Positions 8,643 to 19,006 are shown, counted from the first letter of the stretch. The stretch is DNA of 62,417 nt from Gemmatimonadota bacterium (GCA_003220935.1 QHTT01000099.1:1-62417), one strand, 5' to 3'. The notes: a model not told the origin generated them from the sequence alone. Numbers and translations: made by a program.

Positions 8643-9961
8643 TCGTCGTCCCCGCCGGCATAGTCGCTCTCCTGCCAGCGCGCGTGCTCGAAGCTCATGT
8701 TGCGCAGCAGCAATGCGGCCGGTGGCACGCTGAGCAAGATGAGGGCGAAGAGATAGGCCAACCCCCAAGGCACATCGCGCCGCAGCCGCAGCCCGTAGGT
8801 CACGGCCCAGAAGGCTCCGCCCGGCGGGCCCTCGGGCTGCACGCGCAGGTAGTAGCGGCCGGGGGGAACCGACGGAATGAGCGCGCGGTCGTTCGGGGAG
8901 CCCTCCGACCAGTACCCGTCTGAGTCGTGGCCATAGTAGTAGCTCAGTTCCCGACCGAAGTCGTACACGGCGCCCGTGCTGTCGTTGATCAATGCGAGGC
9001 CGAAGTACACCCAGCTGTTTTTGAGGTTGGTCCTGATCGACAGCTCCAGGTCCGACGTGCGGCCTCGCACGGTGAAGGTGTCGGTCACGAACGCCGCCGC
9101 GGCAGCGGCGCTGTCCGACGGCGGTGTCGTGGGCGGGACGTACTGGTATGCGTGCTCGAACACCACCGGGCGCGAACTGAAACCAAAGCGCCAGGCAGCG
9201 GCCAGGAGGACGACGGCGGCGAACGCGCCGAACGCCGTCCCTACCGGCCCCGCCGCTCGCGCGAACGGGGCCGGCTGGTTGGCGTACACGCCGGTCGGCG
9301 GAGGCGGGCTGCCGGGGAGACTGTAAGCCCGCCAGATCTGCTCTCCCGACACATACTCCCCCATTGACCAGGTGGTCTCGCCCGCAGACTGCTCCGACGA
9401 CAGGATCCGCGGCGGGTCGACGTAGTCTTTCACCTCCGCCTTTTCGCCCACGTGCACCTGCCACGGGAACTCCCCCAGGACGTACGTCGTCGTCGCCGTC
9501 GCCGTCTGGAAGTGTTGGAACCGCTCGCCCAACACTTCCGCCGATGCCTTTTCTCCCCCCGCCAAGCCGCCGCCTTTGTAGGTCTTAGGCAGCGTCTTGA
9601 GCACGATGACGTCGTTCCAGTGCCCCTGGTACTCGGTCAGGTAACGGAACCCCTCATACGGGTTGAACAACAGGTACTCGGACCAGCTGTACTCGATGCC
9701 CTCGACCGTGATCGTCCGGATCTGATAGCCGATCACCTCCCACAGCTCCCCACGCCACTTTCCGCGCGTCCCGAGCGGGATGCGGGGCGCCGGACGCACC
9801 CGCGCCTCGAACGTCTGGAGGATCTTGAGGCTCGGATCCTTCGCATCGAGCACCGAGTGGCAGTGGCCGCACACCACGGTGACCGTCAGGTCCCCGGCGC
9901 GCACGGTGAGAGGCGCGCCGCACTTGGGGCAGGTCAGCGACCTGACGAGGGCCTCTACCAT
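8639..9961 (-). CDS. DUF4178 protein with N-terminal zinc ribbon and two membrane helices
   Basis: 440 aa. It opens with a zinc ribbon (CPKCGAPL ... CGHCHS, residues about 11-35), followed by a DUF4178 region (GTRGKWRGELWEVIGYQIR, then YSWSEYLLFNPYEGFRYL and GEFPWQVHVGE). One membrane helix lies near 240-262. A probable extracytoplasmic beta-domain near 270-390 contains PPGRYYLRVQPEG, and a second helix lies near 400-420. It could carry a signal between a cytoplasmic zinc-ribbon/DUF4178 unit and the periplasm. The start overlaps the previous DUF4178 gene by 7 bases. Molecular function is unknown. Confidence 0.82.
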   Translation of the reverse strand: MVEALVRSLTCPKCGAPLTVRAGDLTVTVVCGHCHSVLDAKDPSLKILQTFEARVRPAPRIPLGTRGKWRGELWEVIGYQIRTITVEGIEYSWSEYLLFNPYEGFRYLTEYQGHWNDVIVLKTLPKTYKGGGLAGGEKASAEVLGERFQHFQTATATTTYVLGEFPWQVHVGEKAEVKDYVDPPRILSSEQSAGETTWSMGEYVSGEQIWRAYSLPGSPPPPTGVYANQPAPFARAAGPVGTAFGAFAAVVLLAAAWRFGFSSRPVVFEHAYQYVPPTTPPSDSAAAAAAFVTDTFTVRGRTSDLELSIRTNLKNSWVYFGLALINDSTGAVYDFGRELSYYYGHDSDGYWSEGSPNDRALIPSVPPGRYYLRVQPEGPPGGAFWAVTYGLRLRRDVPWGLAYLFALILLSVPPAALLLRNMSFEHARWQESDYAGGDDE

Positions 9962-10590
9962 CCTTCGAACTGACGCAGGTTGGTGAGGGTGAGGTTCTTG
10001 AACTCGACGAACTCGCCGAGGAACAGGAGCGGCGTCGCTTCGCTATAATCGAGCGTGGCGAAGCCGCCGTCATCAGACCGCAGGTCGACGAAGCGCACCT
10101 CCTCCTTGTCCCAGTACTCGAACGGCAGGTCGCCCTCGACTCCGCGATAGCGAGCGCGGGTGACCGCGGTCACCTGGTAGCCCTTCCCTTGCCAGGTGAA
10201 GCGACGGCCCAGGTCGGCCTGCCCTTCAGCGGGGCGAGCGAGCGAATCGGCGGCGAGAAACGAAACGGCGTACTCCGCCTCCGCATCGGACAGCCAGCCA
10301 CCTGTGCTGTCGTTGAAGACGACGTGCCACTCGTTCCAGCCGCCCTGCTCCCACTCGTACACGATCCGTCCGACGACCTCGAACGCCTTCTGGTGATACC
10401 GTCCGGCCGTGCCGAGCTGGATCGGCGAGCTCGACGGCGGCAGGTCAGCCACCGTGCCGACCTTCGTGAGGTCCACGTCCTGCCGCACCAGAATCGAGCG
10501 ACAGAACGGGCACACAGTCTGCACCGCGCTCGACCAGCGGAACTCGACCCGGGCGCCGCAGTTAGGGCAGGTCGCCACCGGTCGGGTCAT
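9955..10590 (-). CDS. Soluble DUF4178 protein with N-terminal zinc ribbon
   Basis: 211 aa, no membrane segment. It starts with a zinc ribbon (CPNCGARV ... CPFCRS) and continues with DUF4178 sequence (LGTAGRYHQKAFEVVGRIVYEW, NEWHVVFNDSTGGWL, GRRFTWQGKGYQVTAV). It is a paralogue of the N-terminal half of the next protein in the operon. The ATG at 10588-10590 overlaps the stop of the AdoMet decarboxylase gene. Function unknown; the ribbon may bind zinc or a partner. Confidence 0.82.
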   Translation of the reverse strand: MTRPVATCPNCGARVEFRWSSAVQTVCPFCRSILVRQDVDLTKVGTVADLPPSSSPIQLGTAGRYHQKAFEVVGRIVYEWEQGGWNEWHVVFNDSTGGWLSDAEAEYAVSFLAADSLARPAEGQADLGRRFTWQGKGYQVTAVTRARYRGVEGDLPFEYWDKEEVRFVDLRSDDGGFATLDYSEATPLLFLGEFVEFKNLTLTNLRQFEGW

Positions 10591-10958
10591 GCGCCGCGCG
10601 CGGGGAGCGTGTGCCGGAGGTAGGGCCGCTCCAGCCGCCGCACCCGGACCGCGGTCGCGCCGAACGCGCGCTTCAGCTGTCCCGCGAAGTCCCACTCCGC
10701 GCGCGGCCGACAGCAGAACAGATTGAGGCAGAGGGAGCCGTGCTCCGGGAACGTGTGGCAAGCGAGATGGGACTCACCGAGCAGGCAGACGCCGGTCACG
10801 CCGCCGGGTGGGGGGAAGCGGTGCCACGTGGGGGCCGCCACGGGGCGGAGCGAAAGGTCGTCGATCAGCGCGGTAAACAGCGCCTGGAGCGTGGGGAGGC
10901 TCGCGAGCGCCGCGGGGTCGCACCCGAGCGCCTCGACCACCCACTCTCGGCCGGCCAC
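10587..10958 (-). CDS. speH: S-adenosylmethionine decarboxylase, prokaryotic SpeH type
   Basis: 123 aa from the GTG at 10956-10958. The processing/catalytic motif LLGESHLACHTFPEHGS is clear, with the pyruvoyl-forming serine at about residue 63, preceded by Glu as usual. The conserved Cys-containing LNLFCCRP block follows. The enzyme self-cleaves to form the pyruvoyl cofactor and decarboxylates AdoMet, making the aminopropyl donor for the spermidine synthase in the same operon. Starts upstream of the GTG are less likely, since that would extend into the SPFH gene, which ends 4 bases away. Confidence 0.88.
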   Translation of the reverse strand: MAGREWVVEALGCDPAALASLPTLQALFTALIDDLSLRPVAAPTWHRFPPPGGVTGVCLLGESHLACHTFPEHGSLCLNLFCCRPRAEWDFAGQLKRAFGATAVRVRRLERPYLRHTLPARGA

Positions 10959-10962
10959 GCGG

Positions 10963-11916
10963 TCAGGCCTGCGCGGCGCCGCACTCCGGGCAGAATTTCG
11001 CCTGGGGCGGCACCGGCTTCCCGCATTTCGCACACGGCTTCGGTCCAGGTGGGGCGTCCGGCTTGAGCGCGTCCAGCATCGCCTGCCCCATCGCCATGCC
11101 GGCCCCGAGCCCCGCGCCGACGCCAGCGCCCCCGCCGCCCGGATTCGCCGCCGCCGTCGGAATCGATTGCGCCACCTGGAACTTGGCGTACCGCCCGAGG
11201 TCGCCGACGATATTCATGCCGATCCGCTCGTCGAGCCGCCGCTGCAGCTCGTCGGGGAGCGACAGATTCTCGACGACGAAGGTCGCGAGCGTGAGCCCGT
11301 AGTCGGCGAACGCGGGCTGCACCCGCTTGGCGATCTCCTGCGCCAGGCCGCCCTGGTTTGCCGCCATATCGAGAAACGGAACCCCGCTCGACGCGAACGC
11401 CTCGGTCACGCGGCTGACCACCACGTCGCGCAGCTGGCCCTCCAGGTCGGCCACGCGATAGACGTCGCGCGTGCCGCTCACGCGCGTGTGGAAGGTGGCC
11501 GGGTTCGAGAGCCAGTAGGCGTAGGTGCCGAAGCCGCGCAGCCGCACGACGCCGAATTCCTTGTCCCGGACCGTCATCGGGTTCGCGGTCCCCCACCGCT
11601 GATTCAGCTGCAGCCGGGTCGAGAAGAAATACACGTCCGACTTGAAGGGGGACTGGAACGCCTTGTCCCAGTTCATCAGGTTGGTGAGCAGCGGGAGCGT
11701 CTTCGTACTTAACGTGTACAGCCCCGGGCCGAAGACGTCGGCCATCTTCCCTTCGTTCACGAACGCCGCCATCTGGCTTTCGCGTACCGTCAGCTTCGCT
11801 CCGGTTTGGATTTCCATGTCCTGCATGGGAAAGCGGTAGGCGAGAATGCCGTCCTCCGGCTCGGTCCACTGGATGACGTCGATGAACTGCTTGCGCAGGA
11901 AATCGCCGAGGGCCAT
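10963..11916 (-). CDS. SPFH-domain protein with C-terminal zinc ribbon (YdjI type)
   Basis: 317 aa. Residues 1-210 form the SPFH/'virion core protein'-like domain (DFLRKQFIDVIQW, LTVRESQMAAFVNEGKMADVFGPGLYTLST, NQRWGTANPMTVRD). A Gly/Ala-rich linker (about 255-285) leads to a zinc ribbon (CAKCGKPVPPQAKFCPECG). There is no membrane helix, so it is likely a cytoplasmic or peripheral scaffold like Bacillus YdjI. The start at 11914-11916 follows a good GGAGGGG ribosome-binding site. It is the first gene of the tightly spaced polyamine/DUF4178 cluster, with speH 4 bases downstream. Confidence 0.88.
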   Translation of the reverse strand: MALGDFLRKQFIDVIQWTEPEDGILAYRFPMQDMEIQTGAKLTVRESQMAAFVNEGKMADVFGPGLYTLSTKTLPLLTNLMNWDKAFQSPFKSDVYFFSTRLQLNQRWGTANPMTVRDKEFGVVRLRGFGTYAYWLSNPATFHTRVSGTRDVYRVADLEGQLRDVVVSRVTEAFASSGVPFLDMAANQGGLAQEIAKRVQPAFADYGLTLATFVVENLSLPDELQRRLDERIGMNIVGDLGRYAKFQVAQSIPTAAANPGGGGAGVGAGLGAGMAMGQAMLDALKPDAPPGPKPCAKCGKPVPPQAKFCPECGAAQA

Positions 11917-12028
11917 GGCCCCTCCCCGTGTGGGTAATCGATAATAACGCGTACGGAGCGTGGGGCCAGACGTTTCGGCGGACCTGAGAAGGGCACGCCG
12001 ATTCTTCCCCGACTGCTCGAGCACGAGG

Positions 12029-12709
12029 TCACGGAGCCGCGGTGTCGAGGATGGTGATCTTCTGCCAGATCTTGCGCGACAGTCCGGTGGTGAGGTTCTC
12101 CACGTCGTTCACCGCGCCGAGCACCACCGGGTCCTGCAGGTGCTCGACGTACAGCGCCGCCACCTTGCTCGTGAGCGACAGCAGGTCGGTGCAGTAATCG
12201 AGGTAGCGCGCCAGCGCGGCGCGGCTCATGTGGCGGCCCGGCGTCACCTCGGTCTCTTCCTCGCCGGGGAGAAACTCGTCGGGGGCCTTGGCCAGCTGGT
12301 GCATATCGACCACGTGCGCGATACTGCGCAGCTCATGGAGCGCCCTGAGGGCGCGACGGCGCTTCAGCCGCGTTTCGACGGTCGCGAGGAACACGACCGC
12401 CGCGCCGAGGAACACGAAGTTCTGAATCGCCTGCGACTGCATCAACGCGGTGAGATCCGCCGACCGCTTGAGATCGATCAACACGCCGGCGCCGAGCAAT
12501 ACCATCAGCGCGATCAGCAAGCCCGAGGCGACCCGGAGCAGACCGTAGGGTCGGGTCAGCTGGGCCGCGCGGTTGATCGATTCCCTTGCCGCTACGCCAA
12601 GCTCGCCCGAGACCTGGCTCAGCCCCGAGCCTGGAAACCGCTGCTCGATCCGCCGCTGCAGGTGATCGAGCGTTTCCACGATGCGCGTGCCGTCGAGGCG
12701 GCGATACAT
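12029..12709 (-). CDS. Two-helix membrane protein upstream of the polyamine cluster
   Basis: 226 aa. The N-terminal part has amphipathic helices (LDHLQRRIEQRFPGSG), then two membrane helices (LLIALMVLLGAGVLIDL and FVFLGAAVVFLATVE) and a long helical cytoplasmic C-terminus that includes LHELRSIAHVVDMHQLAKAPD. I recognise no named family. It ends 112 bases before the SPFH/zinc-ribbon gene on the same strand and may belong to that operon. The conserved-looking HVVDMHQL/TKDP-like helices suggest a scaffold rather than an enzyme. Confidence 0.65.
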   Translation of the reverse strand: MYRRLDGTRIVETLDHLQRRIEQRFPGSGLSQVSGELGVAARESINRAAQLTRPYGLLRVASGLLIALMVLLGAGVLIDLKRSADLTALMQSQAIQNFVFLGAAVVFLATVETRLKRRRALRALHELRSIAHVVDMHQLAKAPDEFLPGEEETEVTPGRHMSRAALARYLDYCTDLLSLTSKVAALYVEHLQDPVVLGAVNDVENLTTGLSRKIWQKITILDTAAP

Positions 12710-13060
12710 CTAGGGCAAGTACTCCGGCGGGATGGGGTGCTGCGCATCCTCGTCGAACCAGACCGCGGACGCGATCCACCAGCGCGTCCCGTCCCAAAAC
12801 AACTCGATGCTGTTGATGCCGCGGCCTACGACCGGTCCGTCCGCTGCACGCCGCTCTTCATAGGTGCTGAACGCGTGCACCACCCTGCCGTAGCTGTGCG
12901 TGACGCGGTGGATCTCCCGCTCGAAGAAGCCAGCGTGCACCAGGATCGTCGGGACGGCGACGTGCTTCCCGGCGGGCGCTTGCGTGGCCGCGGGCGGTGC
13001 CAGGAGCGGGGTCACACCGAGGAGACTCACCACAACTGGGCCAAGCGATCGCCAGATCAT
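12710..13060 (-). CDS. Exported NTF2-like protein, apparently missing half the fold
   Basis: 116 aa with a signal peptide (GPVVVSLLGVTPLLAPPAATQA). The rest matches the C-terminal half of small NTF2-like/SnoaL proteins: FFEREIHR, VVHAFSTYEERR, RGINSIELFWDGTRWWIASAVW and NPIPxEYLP-type ending HPIPPEYLP. The usual N-terminal helices and first strands (about 70 residues) that close the cone are absent between the signal peptide and FFEREIHR. Either an internal deletion has occurred or the fold is incomplete. It ends directly before the membrane-protein gene at 12709. Confidence 0.6.
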   Translation of the reverse strand: MIWRSLGPVVVSLLGVTPLLAPPAATQAPAGKHVAVPTILVHAGFFEREIHRVTHSYGRVVHAFSTYEERRAADGPVVGRGINSIELFWDGTRWWIASAVWFDEDAQHPIPPEYLP

Positions 13061-13129
13061 CGCTGCTCCGGGTGGGGGGACGAGGAACGTGCTGGTGCTG
13101 AAGCTAGGTGGAATCAGCCGCGTCGTCAC

Positions 13130-14478
<1,349 letters not shown>

Positions 14479-14482
<4 letters not shown>

Positions 14483-15837
14483 CCGTCAACTGTCCGAGCG
14501 TTGGCCCGCCGCCAGGCGTAGTAGGCGGGCAGGCCGAGCGCGAGGATGCCGAGCCCGAGCAGCGAGCGCCCCGGCCGTGCCGCGATCGTATTGATGACGA
14601 TGGCAGCGGCGGAGGCCACGAAGAGCAGCGGCGTCCATGGGTAGCCGGGGACACGAAACGAGCGGGGCGCGGCGGGCCGACGCCGTCGCAGCACGAAGAC
14701 GCTGGCCCCGGCCAGCAGATAGAACACCCACGCCGCGAAGATCACGTACGTGAAGAGCTGCTCGAAGCTGCCCGTCGCCGCGAGCACGATGGCCCACGCC
14801 GAGCTCACGAGCACCGAGAAGGCCGGCGTGCCGAAGCGCGGATGGACCTCGGCGAGCTTGTGGAAGAACACGCCGTCCGAGGCCATGGCGTAGTACACGC
14901 GGGAGTTCGTGAGGGTGAGCCCGTTCGCGGCGCTGAACATGGAGACGAGCACCGCCGCGGCGATGAGCCGGCCGGCGCCCGGTCCCAGCGCGGCGCGCAC
15001 CGCCTCCGCCGCCACGCGATCCGTCCGCGCTGCGGCGGCCGGTCCGAGCGCGGCGACGTAGGCGACGTTCGCGAGCAGATAGATCGCGATCAGCGCCGTG
15101 GTACCGATCACGATGCCGCGGGGGAAGCTGCGCTGCGGCTCGAGCGTCTCGCCCGCCGACGCGGCGACGTTCGCCCACCCCTCGTAGGCCCACAGCACGC
15201 CGATCATCGCCACGCCGATGCCGGAGACGAGCGACACCTCGACCGGGGCGGCGAACGTCGCGGCCCGCACCCCCACCAGGCCGCTACCCGACCCGAGCAG
15301 CAGGATGCTCATTCCCAGGATCGCGGCCACCTTGATGCCTGTGCTCCAGTTTTGGACATTCGCACTGTGGCGGGTGCCGCGCACGTTCACCGCTCCCACC
15401 ACCGCGATCATCAGGGCGGCGACGAGCTTCGCCGCCGTGGGACCGAGCGCGACGAATTGCCGCAGGTATTCCGCGAACGCCACCGCGAGCGTCGCCACCG
15501 ATCCGGTGGAAATCACGAAGAACAAGGTCCAGCCGAGCAGGAAGGCGGGGAGCGGGCCGAAGGCCTCGCGCACGTAGACGTAGGCTCCCCCGGCTTCGGG
15601 GAGCATGCCGCCCAGCTCGCCGTAGGTGAGCGCGCCGAGCAGCGAGAGGACGCCCCCCAGGACCCACACGAGCAAGGCGTAGCCCACGTCACCGCCCGTC
15701 TGCCGCAGCACCGCTCCGGGCACGACGAAGATGCCGGAGCCGATGACGGTCCCGACGACGATGAAGATCAGGTCCCGCAAGCGCAGCGAGCGGGTGAGTG
15801 AGGCTCCGGGTGTGATGGCTGTTTCCGCTATTTCCAC
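14479..15837 (-). CDS. APC-family amino acid permease
   Basis: 452 aa, about 12 membrane helices. The N-terminal helix 1 motif VGTVIGSGIFVVPGAVL and GALTYGELGGMLPEAGGAYVYVREAFG are typical of the LAT/basic amino-acid permease branch (YfnA-like). EGWANVAASAGE lies in helix 6. Substrate is probably neutral or cationic amino acids. The GTG at 15835-15837 sits inside the end of the DUF1761 gene (10-base overlap). Confidence 0.88.
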
Positions 15838-16247
15838 ACCGCCACCACCACGCCCATGAGCAGCAGATAGGCGAGCTGGTAGCCGGCGTCGATCACCCAA
15901 ACCGCGATGGGGTTGCCGGAGAACATGTTGGCCGTGAGACCGATGGTGGCGGCGAAGCCGAGCCACAGCAGGAAGCCGAGCCACAGCCCCTGCGCGAAGC
16001 TCGTCGCCTGGGTATACGATGCGAGCAGCGCGAGCACGTAGGCCATCACCAGATAGCACAGCGCCGACACTGCGTAGGCGCGGGTGACACCGCGCCGCTT
16101 CATCTCCTCGAGCTTTTCCGGCGTGTAGCCGTGCGCCTGCATCCATTGCTTGGCAAACAGCACGGGGGAGTACCACACGGAGCCGAGGATGAAGGTCGCA
16201 ACCGCGGCAACGATGACGGCGAGGATGTTGACGTTAGCGGTAGGCAT
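15828..16247 (-). CDS. DUF1761 membrane protein
   Basis: 139 aa with four hydrophobic helices. The start VNILAVIVAAVATFILGSVWYSPVLFAKQWM is characteristic of DUF1761, a family of small membrane proteins of unknown function. A GGGAGCG sequence upstream can serve as a ribosome-binding site. It is the first gene of a run with the two transporters downstream. Confidence 0.85.
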   Translation of the reverse strand: MPTANVNILAVIVAAVATFILGSVWYSPVLFAKQWMQAHGYTPEKLEEMKRRGVTRAYAVSALCYLVMAYVLALLASYTQATSFAQGLWLGFLLWLGFAATIGLTANMFSGNPIAVWVIDAGYQLAYLLLMGVVVAVWK

Positions 16248-16310
16248 GAAGCGCTCCCTTGGAGGACGCTGCGGGTCACGCCAAACTTACTCTGCGGGGG
16301 GGCCGGCAGC

Positions 16311-17627
16311 TTACCAGTGCCCGTGCATCCGCAGGGTATCGCCCAGGTAGGCGTACTGGATGTGCCTCATGTAGTCGCGCGCGACGGCCCGGATCTCCTC
16401 CGGCCGGACGCTGCGCAGGCGCTTCACGAAGTCGCCTGCCAGGCGGTAGTTCCCCAGGTACAGCTCCGCGCGGGCGAGGAATTCGGCCTGATCGGCAGCG
16501 CTCGAGTTGTCGGTGAGGTAATCGAACGTGAAGCCGTCTACAAAGCGACTCAGGGCGAAGTAATCGAGGTCGCTCTGCGCGAGACTCTCGATCGCGTGGA
16601 GCATGAGCGGCAGCACCTGTTGCGGCTGCGGGGTGCTCGCGTAAGCCCCTCCCACCGGGATTGCCTGGTCGATAAACGGCGCGAAGGCGGCATACGAAAG
16701 GCTCCGCTCGGCGCGCACCGAGCGGCGCAGCTCGGACGACAGCAACGCCGTCGCGACCCGGAAAGCCCAGTAGCCACGGCTCGTGGGTGGAGGCCCCGTG
16801 AAGTACGCGAGGAGGTAGTTGGTCGGGATCGCGCGGTGCTCCACGAGCCAGTGGGTCTTCAGTTCGGGGGCGGGCGGGGGCAACGTCCAGCGATACGCGC
16901 CCTGCGGCAGCTGTCCCAGCGTCGTGGCCACGAGAGACTCCACCTGGGCGCGCTCGGCGTTCCCCGCGACCACCAGCAGCATGCGAGACGTGACCAGTTG
17001 ATCGCGCGCGTATGCTTGCAGGTCGCCTGCGGTCAGCACGGCGAGGGACGCCTCAGTACCCTCGGGGTCGAGCCCGTAGGGATGGTCCTGGAACAACGCC
17101 GCTGTCGCGAGGATACGGATCCGCTCGTCCGGGTTGCTGTAGCGCGTGCGCGCCCGGGTCAGGAGTTTGCCGCGCGCCTGCGCTACCGCCACCTCGGCAA
17201 GAGAGGGGTGCACTACGCGGTCGGCGAAGACACGCCAGGCGGTGGCGAGATCCCGTGCCAAGCCGGCGAAGCCGAACACCGTCCAGTCCACCCCTGGCTC
17301 CAGGAAGACGACACAGCCCGTGCGGGCCATGGCGCGGCGGGCCGCCGCGTCGGGGAATTGGGTGGTCCCGTATTCGGAGGTCTTGAGGAGCAGCGCTTCG
17401 ATCCCCGCCGTGCGCTCCGTGACCTGGCGGGTCCCGCCGAGCAGGTACAGCCGCACGGCCACGACGGCGCTCGTGCGGTTGATCCGCTGGATGACTCGCA
17501 ACCCGGCCACCTCGTAGGCGATCGTGAGCGTGTCAGCGGCCGCGCTGCGCTGCGCCGGGCCGCCGGCACCGGTCCAGAGCAGCGGGATCGCGGCGGCGCA
17601 GCAGATCGGTGCCCAGCGCGCGCTCAC
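16311..17627 (-). CDS. M16 family peptidase-like subunit without the zinc motif
   Basis: 438 aa, exported (signal WAPICCAAAIPLLWTGAGG). The fold of an M16 (insulinase/pitrilysin-like) half-dimer is visible: LTAGDLQAYARDQLVTSRMLLVVAGN, TNYLLAYFTGPP and ELRRSVRAERSLSYAAFAPF. The HxxEH zinc site is absent; the matching position reads GIEALLLKTSEYG. It is therefore the non-catalytic partner of the upstream peptidase, as in many bacterial M16 pairs. The GTG at 17625-17627 overlaps the stop of the catalytic subunit. Confidence 0.85.
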   Translation of the reverse strand: MSARWAPICCAAAIPLLWTGAGGPAQRSAAADTLTIAYEVAGLRVIQRINRTSAVVAVRLYLLGGTRQVTERTAGIEALLLKTSEYGTTQFPDAAARRAMARTGCVVFLEPGVDWTVFGFAGLARDLATAWRVFADRVVHPSLAEVAVAQARGKLLTRARTRYSNPDERIRILATAALFQDHPYGLDPEGTEASLAVLTAGDLQAYARDQLVTSRMLLVVAGNAERAQVESLVATTLGQLPQGAYRWTLPPPAPELKTHWLVEHRAIPTNYLLAYFTGPPPTSRGYWAFRVATALLSSELRRSVRAERSLSYAAFAPFIDQAIPVGGAYASTPQPQQVLPLMLHAIESLAQSDLDYFALSRFVDGFTFDYLTDNSSAADQAEFLARAELYLGNYRLAGDFVKRLRSVRPEEIRAVARDYMRHIQYAYLGDTLRMHGHW

Positions 17628-19006
17628 GGCGTGGTCCTCCTGGCGCCGCCCCGCAGCCAGGCGGCAAGCGTGTCGACGACCGTCGGCGCGGCCAGCACCC
17701 CGATCACCCGAGGGCGGCCCACGATGTAGGTGCGCGCGAACTGTCGCAGGCTCTCCAAGCTTTGGGCGTTCATCCGGTCGTCGTAGGTCAGGTAATAATC
17801 CATCCCGGCGCTGCTCCACCAGAACGCGAGCTGGGGCGCGACCATCGCGGTGTGCTCGACGGTCAACGCGGCCGTCACCTCGCGCCGCTTCTTGGCGATG
17901 GCGAGATCGTCATCCGTGACGCTGTCGAGCAAGTCGAGGTTGTCGAGCTCGTCCAGCAACTTGAGCAAGCCCTCCTGGGCGTGCGCCGGCGTGGTCTTGC
18001 CGCGCAGCTCGATCGGCCCGGTGTGGTCGAGCGTCAGGTAATGCCCGGTCACCGACTGAAACGGCCCGGCGTCCACCAGCCGGCGCTGGAACGGTGAACC
18101 GGGGTCGTTGAACACCTCGAACAAGGCGTCCGCAGCGTAGGTCGCTGCGGGATCTGTCCGCACGCTCGGGCCCTGGAGCGCGACCAGGATCGTGACATCG
18201 AGCACGTCTTTGCCGAGCAGGATAGCCGCGCTCCCGGCGCGTGGTGTCACCGGCGGGATCGGCCGTTCGGCGAACGGATCCGCGCCCCGCTTCCACTCGC
18301 CGAAGTGGTGCCGGGCGGCTGCGAGGACGCGGTCCGGTGTCACGTCCCCCGTGACGATGAGCGCGGCATTGTTCGGCACATAATAGCGAGCGTAGGTCTG
18401 CTGCAGCTGCTCCGGCGTGATCCCCCGCAGCGAGACGCTGTCCCCTCCCACGTCTTTTCGGGGCCACGACTCGCCCCACAGCGCCCGGTCCACCTGGCGC
18501 TCCAGCAGCCCCTCCGGATCCGATTCGTCGCGTTGCAGCTCGTCGAGGACGACTGGCCGCTCGTCCTTCAAGTCGCCGCTCGAGAAGTGCGCGTCCTCGA
18601 GCAGGCGCCCCAGCAGCTTGATGCCGCCCTCCACGTGCTTCGAGGGAACGACCACGAAGTAGGTGACTACCTCATGGTTCGTCGTCCCGTTGTAACGCCC
18701 GCTGAGCCTTGAGACTTCGTACCCAAAGGCCGATGGGTCGCGACGGAACGAATGGAACAGCAGATGCTCGTACAGGTGGGCCAGCCCGGCTTCATCGGAG
18801 TCCTGCGTGAATGCCCCGTTGCGGACGGCGACGAGGACCGTGGCCAGCGGGACGGCCGGGTTCTCGGCGACGACCACTTCCAGCCCGTTGTCGAGCGTCG
18901 TGCGGCTGATGAGCCCGGACTGCTGGGCGGTCGCAGCGGCGAAGGGCACGGTCGCGACGAGCAGCATGCGGAACAGCGGCGAGAGCGTGCGTCCCAGGGA
19001 ATGCAT
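17624..19006 (-). CDS. M16 family zinc peptidase, catalytic subunit
   Basis: 460 aa with a signal peptide (MLLVATVPFAAATAQ). The inverted zinc motif HLYEH (HxxEH) lies within EAGLAHLYEHLLFHS, followed about 75 residues later by the glutamate region PVVLDELQRDE. The second domain contains YYVPNNAALIVTGDV. The protein probably degrades peptides in the periplasm together with the downstream inactive subunit. The start at 19004-19006 gives a normal signal peptide. The 204 bases upstream, to 19210, hold no gene that I can support. Confidence 0.9.
   Translation of the reverse strand: MHSLGRTLSPLFRMLLVATVPFAAATAQQSGLISRTTLDNGLEVVVAENPAVPLATVLVAVRNGAFTQDSDEAGLAHLYEHLLFHSFRRDPSAFGYEVSRLSGRYNGTTNHEVVTYFVVVPSKHVEGGIKLLGRLLEDAHFSSGDLKDERPVVLDELQRDESDPEGLLERQVDRALWGESWPRKDVGGDSVSLRGITPEQLQQTYARYYVPNNAALIVTGDVTPDRVLAAARHHFGEWKRGADPFAERPIPPVTPRAGSAAILLGKDVLDVTILVALQGPSVRTDPAATYAADALFEVFNDPGSPFQRRLVDAGPFQSVTGHYLTLDHTGPIELRGKTTPAHAQEGLLKLLDELDNLDLLDSVTDDDLAIAKKRREVTAALTVEHTAMVAPQLAFWWSSAGMDYYLTYDDRMNAQSLESLRQFARTYIVGRPRVIGVLAAPTVVDTLAAWLRGGARRTTP

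Noticed and set aside
12029..12709. The membrane protein as a PspA-like protein
   Set aside because: PspA is a long coiled coil without transmembrane helices; this one has two clear hydrophobic helices.
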